Part shown: positions 5,473 through 9,499 of the stretch, in pieces | Numbering within the stretch: position 1 is the stretch's first letter | Layout of the letters: each line of letters begins with the position of its first letter | From: Lonsdalea britannica | GTDB taxonomy: Bacteria; Pseudomonadota; Gammaproteobacteria; Enterobacterales; Enterobacteriaceae | Reading direction: 5' to 3' | Length of the DNA stretch: 9,499 bases | NCBI RefSeq assembly: GCF_946477055.1 | Contig: NZ_CAMKXG010000136.1 | Location: 1 to 9,499 of the forward strand | The notes under the pieces: generated by a model | The model's input: the letters and a program-made list of their open reading frames with translations, nothing else | Database searches by the model: none | Told to the model about the DNA's origin: nothing | Position numbers and translations under genes: made by a program

Positions 5473-6624
5473 ATGAGTTCATCTTATGTGGAGGAACTGG
5501 GCACCCATAACACGTCCTGGTTCCAGATTGTAAAAGAAATGTTGTCATCGGCGGATATCGCTATTAACGGCTCTCGCCCGTTCGATATTCAGGTGAAAAA
5601 CCCTGACCTCTACAAACGCGTGTTGCGAGAAGGCTCTCTCGGTCTCGGAGAGAGTTACATGGACGGTTGGTGGGAATGTGAAAGACTCGATATTTTCTTT
5701 CACCGCGTACTCCGGGCCGGGCTTGATAATAAGCTCCCGAAACATGTCAGTGATATCGCCCGCGTTCTTATCGCCCGCCTCACCAATCTACAGTCCAAAA
5801 AACGAGCTTGGATCGTCGGAAAAGAGCATTACGATCTCGGCAATGACCTTTTCTCACTCATGCTTGACCCTTACATGCAGTACTCCTGCGGCTACTGGAA
5901 GGAAGCCGAGACGCTGGAGCAATCGCAGGAAAACAAGCTGCGCATGATATGCGAAAAATTGCAGTTGCAGCGTGGCATGACGCTACTGGATATCGGCTGT
6001 GGCTGGGGGGGATTGTCCGAATATGCCGCCAGGCACTACGGCGTTTCCGTGACGGGAGTCACCATCTCGCGTGAACAGCAGCGACTGGCGCAAGAGCGAT
6101 GTCGGGATCTGGACGTCACTATCCTGTTGGAAGATTACCGCGATTTAGATCGTCAGTTTGACCGCATCGTCTCCGTCGGCATGTTCGAACACGTCGGCCC
6201 TAAAAATTACGACACCTATTTCCGGGTCGTCCGCAAAAATCTCAAACCCAAGGGCCTGTTCCTGCTGCATACCATCGGCGCGAACAAAACCGACCTGTCC
6301 GTTGACCCGTGGATTGACCGCTATATTTTCCCGAATGGTTGTCTGCCGTCCGTGCAGCATATTGCGCACGCCAGCGAGCCTTACATGGTGATGGAAGACT
6401 GGCACAACTTCGGCGCCGACTATGACCGCACGCTGATGGCGTGGCATGAACGCTTCCAGCGGCATTGGCCGGAGCTGGCCAGCGCCTATTCCGGACGTTT
6501 CCAGCGCATGTTCAGCTATTACCTGAACGCCTGTGCGGGCGCCTTCCGGGCGCGGAATATCCAGTTATGGCAGGTGTTGTTCAGCACAAATGGCGTGGAA
6601 GGCGGAATTCGCGCACCGCGTTGA
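5473..6624 (+). CDS. cfa: cyclopropane-fatty-acyl-phospholipid synthase
   Basis: Membrane-associated SAM-dependent enzyme that adds a methylene group across the cis double bond of unsaturated acyl chains in phospholipids, typically on entry to stationary phase and under acid stress. The protein has 383 residues (E. coli 382). A small N-terminal lipid-interacting domain (about 1-110) precedes a Rossmann methyltransferase domain with the SAM motif LLDIGCGWGG at 171-180. The active-site residues known from E. coli are all in place: C139 (QYSCGYW), E239 (GMFEH), H266 and I268 (LLHTIG), and Y317 (GADYD). The ATG has a strong GGGAGAGG three bases upstream. The gene stands alone, with a long structured leader and ribC converging downstream. 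Confidence 0.98.
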   Translation: MSSSYVEELGTHNTSWFQIVKEMLSSADIAINGSRPFDIQVKNPDLYKRVLREGSLGLGESYMDGWWECERLDIFFHRVLRAGLDNKLPKHVSDIARVLIARLTNLQSKKRAWIVGKEHYDLGNDLFSLMLDPYMQYSCGYWKEAETLEQSQENKLRMICEKLQLQRGMTLLDIGCGWGGLSEYAARHYGVSVTGVTISREQQRLAQERCRDLDVTILLEDYRDLDRQFDRIVSVGMFEHVGPKNYDTYFRVVRKNLKPKGLFLLHTIGANKTDLSVDPWIDRYIFPNGCLPSVQHIAHASEPYMVMEDWHNFGADYDRTLMAWHERFQRHWPELASAYSGRFQRMFSYYLNACAGAFRARNIQLWQVLFSTNGVEGGIRAPR

Positions 6625-6631
6625 GCACTCA

Positions 6632-6663
6632 GGTTGGCGGAGCTTTTATACCTTCCGCCAACC
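6632..6663. terminator. 10-bp hairpin between convergent cfa and ribC
   Basis: GGTTGGCGGA (6632-6641) and TCCGCCAACC (6654-6663) form a perfect 10-bp stem with a 12-nt loop, in the 50-bp gap between the two stop codons. No T tract follows on either strand. An alternative 7-bp pairing CTCAGGT (6628-6634) with ACCTGAG (6679-6685) overlaps it. The likely role is shared 3'-end formation or protection for both genes. Confidence 0.6.
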
Positions 6664-6674
6664 CACCATCCCGG

Positions 6675-7322
6675 TCAGACCTGAGAAGGCGTAGGCACCA
6701 CGGAAAGAGAAAGGTTCTGATTCGCCAGGACGCGTTCAACGGTGTCGACAATCGCCTGAGTCTGCGGATCGATTTCAATGTTGATGTGGTCGCCCAGTCG
6801 TTTTTTGCCCAGCGTCGTGCGTTGTAGCGTTTCGGGGATCAGATGCACGCAGAAGCGGCTTTTCGTCACTTCGCCGACCGTCAGGCTGATCCCGTCGATG
6901 CCGACAAACCCCTTGTGCAGAATATACTTCATCAGCGTTTCGTCCGCCGGACGGAACCAGATCTGATGATTGTTTTCCGAGGTGAGGATCTTCACAATCT
7001 CCGCCGTACACATAATATGGCCGGACATCACATGCCCCCCCACATCATCCCCAAATTTAGCGGCGCGCTCGACGTTAACCCAAGAGCCTACCTGCAAATC
7101 AGCCAGGTTAGTCAAACGCAGCGTCTCTTTCATGATGTCGAAGCTGACCAGATCGCCGTCAATTTTCGTGACAGTCAGACAGCAGCCGTTATTGGCGATG
7201 GACGCGCCGATCTGCAATCCGGGCAGCAGCTCATGCGGCAGCTGCAGGACATGAGTACGGAAGTTGCTTTTTTCATCAATAGACACCACCGGCGCAGTGC
7301 CCTGAACGATACCGGTAAACAT
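6675..7322 (-). CDS. ribC: riboflavin synthase
   Basis: Homotrimeric cytosolic enzyme that dismutates two molecules of 6,7-dimethyl-8-ribityllumazine to riboflavin and a pyrimidinedione, the last step of riboflavin synthesis. The symbol follows E. coli usage; the gene is called ribE in many other species. The protein has 215 residues (E. coli 213) in two similar lumazine-binding barrels, roughly 1-97 and 98-187, followed by a trimerisation helix. It opens with the family signature MFTGIVQG. Functionally important residues of the E. coli enzyme are present: S41, C47 and C48 (NGCCLTVT), H102, K137, S146 (GISLTVG) and D185. The start ATG has AAGAGG eight bases upstream. The C-terminal tail after residue 200 differs freely from E. 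coli. I see no FMN riboswitch in the leader. Confidence 0.97.
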   Translation of the reverse strand: MFTGIVQGTAPVVSIDEKSNFRTHVLQLPHELLPGLQIGASIANNGCCLTVTKIDGDLVSFDIMKETLRLTNLADLQVGSWVNVERAAKFGDDVGGHVMSGHIMCTAEIVKILTSENNHQIWFRPADETLMKYILHKGFVGIDGISLTVGEVTKSRFCVHLIPETLQRTTLGKKRLGDHINIEIDPQTQAIVDTVERVLANQNLSLSVVPTPSQV

Positions 7323-7586
7323 TAATTCTGCCTCTTTACAAATCCAATTCGATTAGAGAATGTCGCAGGCTTCATACCCGCGACATAAGCGCTAACGTCA
7401 GTTTGCACGATATGGTGTGATATGGGTAGTTTGACAGACAGTTTTAACTGCTAGGTTTAGCCGGTATATATAGACAAGTTATTGGTAAAATGTTGTCAGA
7501 ACATTACAATACCCCACTTTTTTCAAATAAATAGGATGATGGCGTCATCTCGAGTGACGAACTGTCGATCTACAAAAGGTGTTCGC
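7323..7586. promoter_or_regulatory. divergent intergenic region ribC/mdtK
   Basis: A 264-bp gap serving ribC (minus) and mdtK (plus). A perfect -35 TTGACA (7431-7436) points toward mdtK but has only a poor -10 (TAGGTT at a 15-bp spacer). TATATA boxes at 7465-7472 lack a good -35. A 7-bp inverted repeat ATGTCGC/GCGACAT (7360-7366, 7380-7386) lies in the ribC leader, and CGTCA/TGACG (7543-7547, 7555-7559) just before the mdtK ribosome site. No known riboswitch motif is visible. Confidence 0.4.
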
Positions 7587-8960
7587 GTGCAAAAGTACTT
7601 ATCGGAAGCGCGTCAGCTGTTAACGCTAGCGATTCCCGTCATCATTGCGCAGGTGTCTCAAACATCCATGGGTGTCGTCGATACCATTATGGCTGGTTCG
7701 TATAGTGCGACCGACATGGCTGCGGTGGCGGTCGGCACCTCGATCTGGCTGCCTGTCATTCTGTTCGGTCACGGCCTGCTGATGGCGTTGACTCCGGTGG
7801 TGGCCCAGCTCAACGGCTCAGGTCGGCGTGAACGCATTGCGCATCAACGGCAGCAGGCCTTTCTGCTGGCCGCCATGGTTTCCGTCGTCACCATGCTCGT
7901 ACTCTACCAGGGCGACAAAGTCATTCATTTGATGCACAACGAGTCGCCGGAGCTGGCGGACAAGGCGGTGGGCTATCTACGCGCGCTGCTTTGGGGCGTA
8001 CCGGGCTATCTGTTTTTCCAGGTGCTGCGCAGCCAGTGTGAAGGGCTATCCAAAACCAAACCGGGGATGATCGTCGGTTTCATCGGCCTGCTGGTCAACA
8101 TCCCGATCAACTACGTGTTTATTCACGGTAAGCTTGGCATGCCCGAATTGGGTGGGGTCGGCTGCGGCGTCGCCACCGCCTCGGTGTACTGGATCATGCT
8201 GTTTTTGCTGGCGGGCTACATGCGCCGGGCCCGTTGGATACAGGATATCAGCAGCCATGCCACACCCTTGCGCCCCGACTGGCCCGTCATCAAACGGCTA
8301 TTCAATCTTGGACTGCCAATCGCCCTGGCGATCTTGTTCGAAGTCAGCCTGTTCGCGGTTGTCGCCCTGCTGGTGCTGCCGCTCGGCGTCATCGATGTCG
8401 CAGGTCACCAGATCGCGCTTAACTTTAGCTCGCTGATGTTTGTTCTGCCGATGTCGCTCGGCGTCGCCGCCACGATTCGGGTCGGACACCGGCTTGGGGA
8501 AGGCTCGGTGCCTAATGCCCGCATTGCCGCCCGCACCAGCATTTTTTGCGGCGTTGCGCTGGCGCTCTGCACGGCGATATTCACCGTCGTACTACGTGAA
8601 CCGATCGCCCTGCTTTACAACGACAATCCGCAGGTCGTTGCAATGGCCTCGCATTTGATGCTGCTTGCCGCTATCTATCAGGTGTCGGATGCCATTCAGG
8701 TCATTGGCAGCGGCGTTTTGCGCGGCTACAAAGACACCCGCTCGATTTTCTTTATCACCTTCACCGCCTACTGGGTGCTCGGTCTACCCTTCGGATACAT
8801 GCTGGCGCTGACGGATCTATTGGTCGCGCCGATGGGTCCGGCAGGATTCTGGTGCGGATTCATCATTGGCCTGACCGCTTCCGCCATCATGATGGGCTTG
8901 CGTATTCGTTGGGTACAGAACCAGCCTGCGTCGGTCACGCTGGCGCGTTCGGAGCATTAA
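7587..8960 (+). CDS. mdtK: MATE-family multidrug efflux pump MdtK (NorM)
   Basis: Inner-membrane cation-coupled antiporter that exports hydrophobic cations and drugs such as fluoroquinolones. From the GTG at 7587 it has 457 residues, exactly the E. coli length, and starts VQKYLSEAR like E. coli MQKYISEAR; AAAGGTG lies five bases upstream. About twelve hydrophobic segments in two six-helix bundles fill the sequence. Acidic residues matching the cation-coupling sites of the Vibrio NorM family are present: D32 (GVVDTIMAG), E252 (LFEVSLF) and D368 (QVSDAIQV). The frame stays open for 35 codons upstream (from ATG 7482, with tandem ATGs at 7536 and 7539), but that extension is not hydrophobic and none of its starts has a good ribosome site. 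The gene is divergent from ribC. Confidence 0.97.
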   Translation: MQKYLSEARQLLTLAIPVIIAQVSQTSMGVVDTIMAGSYSATDMAAVAVGTSIWLPVILFGHGLLMALTPVVAQLNGSGRRERIAHQRQQAFLLAAMVSVVTMLVLYQGDKVIHLMHNESPELADKAVGYLRALLWGVPGYLFFQVLRSQCEGLSKTKPGMIVGFIGLLVNIPINYVFIHGKLGMPELGGVGCGVATASVYWIMLFLLAGYMRRARWIQDISSHATPLRPDWPVIKRLFNLGLPIALAILFEVSLFAVVALLVLPLGVIDVAGHQIALNFSSLMFVLPMSLGVAATIRVGHRLGEGSVPNARIAARTSIFCGVALALCTAIFTVVLREPIALLYNDNPQVVAMASHLMLLAAIYQVSDAIQVIGSGVLRGYKDTRSIFFITFTAYWVLGLPFGYMLALTDLLVAPMGPAGFWCGFIIGLTASAIMMGLRIRWVQNQPASVTLARSEH

Positions 8961-9113
8961 CCCACTGAAATGATGAAAAAAACGGCGAACTGGATATAAG
9001 CTCGTCAATCGAACCGGCAAGGCGGTAATTTGGTTTATTTGCCCCTTGCCAGCCGCCGTTCAGGTCGTTAATATCCGTCCCCGTTGTCACCCAGACAGCA
9101 GCATTTCAGGAAT
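8961..9113. other. mdtK-tRNA spacer with nested inverted repeats
   Basis: Outer arms AACGGCG (8981-8987) and CGCCGTT (9054-9060) enclose inner arms GGCAAGG (9016-9022) and CCTTGCC (9044-9050). On minus the outer arm is followed by a run of seven T, giving a terminator-like end for any antisense transcript. The 3' arms overlap the tRNA promoter. Confidence 0.5.
9046..9074 (+). promoter_or_regulatory. tRNA-Val promoter
   Basis: TTGCCA (9046-9051, five of six to consensus) is followed after exactly 17 bp by TAATAT (9069-9074, four of six). The next bases, CCGTCCCC, are a GC-rich discriminator, as in promoters of stable RNAs under stringent control. An A/T-rich stretch just upstream (about 9025-9040) could act as an UP element. 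The start would be near 9081, about 33 nt before the mature tRNA 5' end. Confidence 0.65.
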
Positions 9114-9190
9114 GCGTTCTTAGCTCAGTTGGTTAGAGCACCACCTTGACATGGTGGGGGTCGATGGTTCGAGTCCATTAGAACGCACCA
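9114..9190 (+). tRNA. tRNA-Val (anticodon GAC)
   Basis: The 77-nt sequence folds into a full cloverleaf with an encoded CCA end. The acceptor stem GCGTTCT/AGAACGC pairs perfectly, the D stem is GCTC/GAGC, the anticodon stem CCACC/GGTGG carries the loop TTGACAT with anticodon GAC, and the T stem GATGG/CCATT has one G-U closing pair around TTCGAGT. It decodes GUC and GUU. It corresponds closely to E. coli valV/valW, which sit as a tandem pair in the same neighbourhood; only one copy is seen before the contig ends. Confidence 0.98.
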
Positions 9191-9477
9191 TTCCTGCTTC
9201 TCACTTTCGCTGATTCTTCTTTCATCATTCGTTCTTCTAAGTGCTAAAAATCACCTGGCTAACGGTTGCCTTCAGCCAAAAAACGCTCGTTCTTCAATAG
9301 GTTCAGCGTCCAAGCCCTATTAACCCCGCTTAAACTACCCCCTTACGTTAAAACAACACTAACCCCTTATTATCAAAAGCTATTTTTCACTTCTCTGACT
9401 CATTTTCCTCTCCCGTCGCATCACCGGTTTTTTTCTCGCGGACCCGCACGGAAAGCCATGGTCTTTGTTTCATTTTT
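9191..9477. other. intergenic region after the tRNA, no confident gene
   Basis: This 287-bp stretch is pyrimidine-rich on plus and carries no second tRNA, no clear terminator hairpin and no convincing complete gene. A 9-bp direct repeat TCGTTCTTC occurs at 9229-9237 and 9287-9295. A short open frame enters from the contig end on minus (see 9387-9473). Confidence 0.5.
9387..9473 (-). CDS. possible short or truncated coding frame at the contig end
   Basis: A minus-strand frame from ATG at 9473 to TGA at 9387 encodes 28 residues (begins MKQRPWLSV, ends NESEK) and is strongly charged. The frame remains open to the last genomic base (9477), so it could be the C-terminal end of a longer protein cut off by the contig break. 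No ribosome site can be assessed because adapter follows. I do not recognise it, and chance is a fair explanation. Confidence 0.2.
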   Translation of the reverse strand: MKQRPWLSVRVREKKTGDATGEENESEK

Positions 9478-9499
9478 CTGTCTCTTATACACATCTGAC
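9478..9499. other. Tn5 mosaic end / Nextera adapter read-through (artefact)
   Basis: CTGTCTCTTATACACATCT at 9478-9496 is identical to the 19-bp Tn5 mosaic end, and the following GAC is the next part of the Read-1-side Nextera transposase adapter in reverse complement. It sits exactly at the last bases of the window. This is library adapter left on the contig, not genome. Confidence 0.95.

Noticed and set aside
6465..7325. Plus-strand frames across the end of cfa and antisense to ribC
   Set aside because: Both cfa and ribC are full-length and residue-level matches to their families, so these frames are shadows.
7323..7440. FMN riboswitch upstream of ribC
   Set aside because: The leader is short and lacks the conserved multi-helix RFN core; only a single simple inverted repeat is visible.
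9478..9499. Real Tn5/IS50-type transposon end
   Set aside because: The match is to the engineered mosaic end followed by adapter bases at the very end of the contig, which points to library adapter.
1..9499. CRISPR array, phage, insertion sequence or novel defence system
   Set aside because: No regularly spaced repeats, transposase, integrase or defence-type genes are present; the window is conserved core backbone.

Overview
The window is ordinary chromosomal backbone from a member of the Enterobacterales. Every recognised protein is collinear with its Escherichia coli counterpart and usually within a few residues of its length, and the gene series ydhL, gloA, rnt, grxD, mepH, ynhF, purR, cfa, ribC, mdtK, tRNA-Val follows the E. 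coli order in the nemRA to valVW interval. From memory of the E. coli map, several genes are absent from between these markers (nemRA, lhr, sodB, ydhP, ydhB, ydhC, ydhQ). This fits a relative outside the Escherichia/Salmonella group; a plant-associated genus such as Brenneria, Pectobacterium or Dickeya is my guess, and it is inference only.

Layout. Positions 1-303 hold the end of an AT-rich intergenic stretch and ydhL (minus). Positions 304-617 are a regulatory gap between divergent ydhL and gloA. gloA (glyoxalase I) and rnt (RNase T) run on plus. grxD (monothiol glutaredoxin) converges on rnt across a GC-rich hairpin. mepH (NlpC/P60 peptidoglycan endopeptidase) diverges from grxD across a 296-bp gap containing a large dyad. 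A bidirectional terminator lies between mepH and ynhF, a 30-residue membrane protein gene on minus. purR has a PurR box in its leader. A 348-bp gap with several dyads precedes cfa. ribC (riboflavin synthase) converges on cfa and diverges from mdtK (MATE efflux pump). A tRNA-Val(GAC) gene with its own promoter closes the gene series, followed by about 287 bp with no confident gene.

The genes do not form one pathway. They are single-gene or two-gene units covering methylglyoxal detoxification, RNA 3' trimming, Fe-S cluster handling, cell-wall cleavage, purine control, membrane lipid modification, riboflavin synthesis and drug efflux. Catalytic or ligand-binding residues could be checked by eye in GloA, RNase T, GrxD, PurR, Cfa and RibC, and all are intact, so nothing looks decayed.

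The last 22 bases (9478-9499) are not genomic. They equal the 19-bp Tn5 mosaic end plus GAC, as in a Nextera-type library adapter, so the contig ends in adapter read-through. I found no undescribed multi-gene system. The items most worth checking are non-coding: the dyad between grxD and mepH, palindromes in the gloA and cfa control regions, the layered inverted repeats at the tRNA promoter, and the small gene ynhF.
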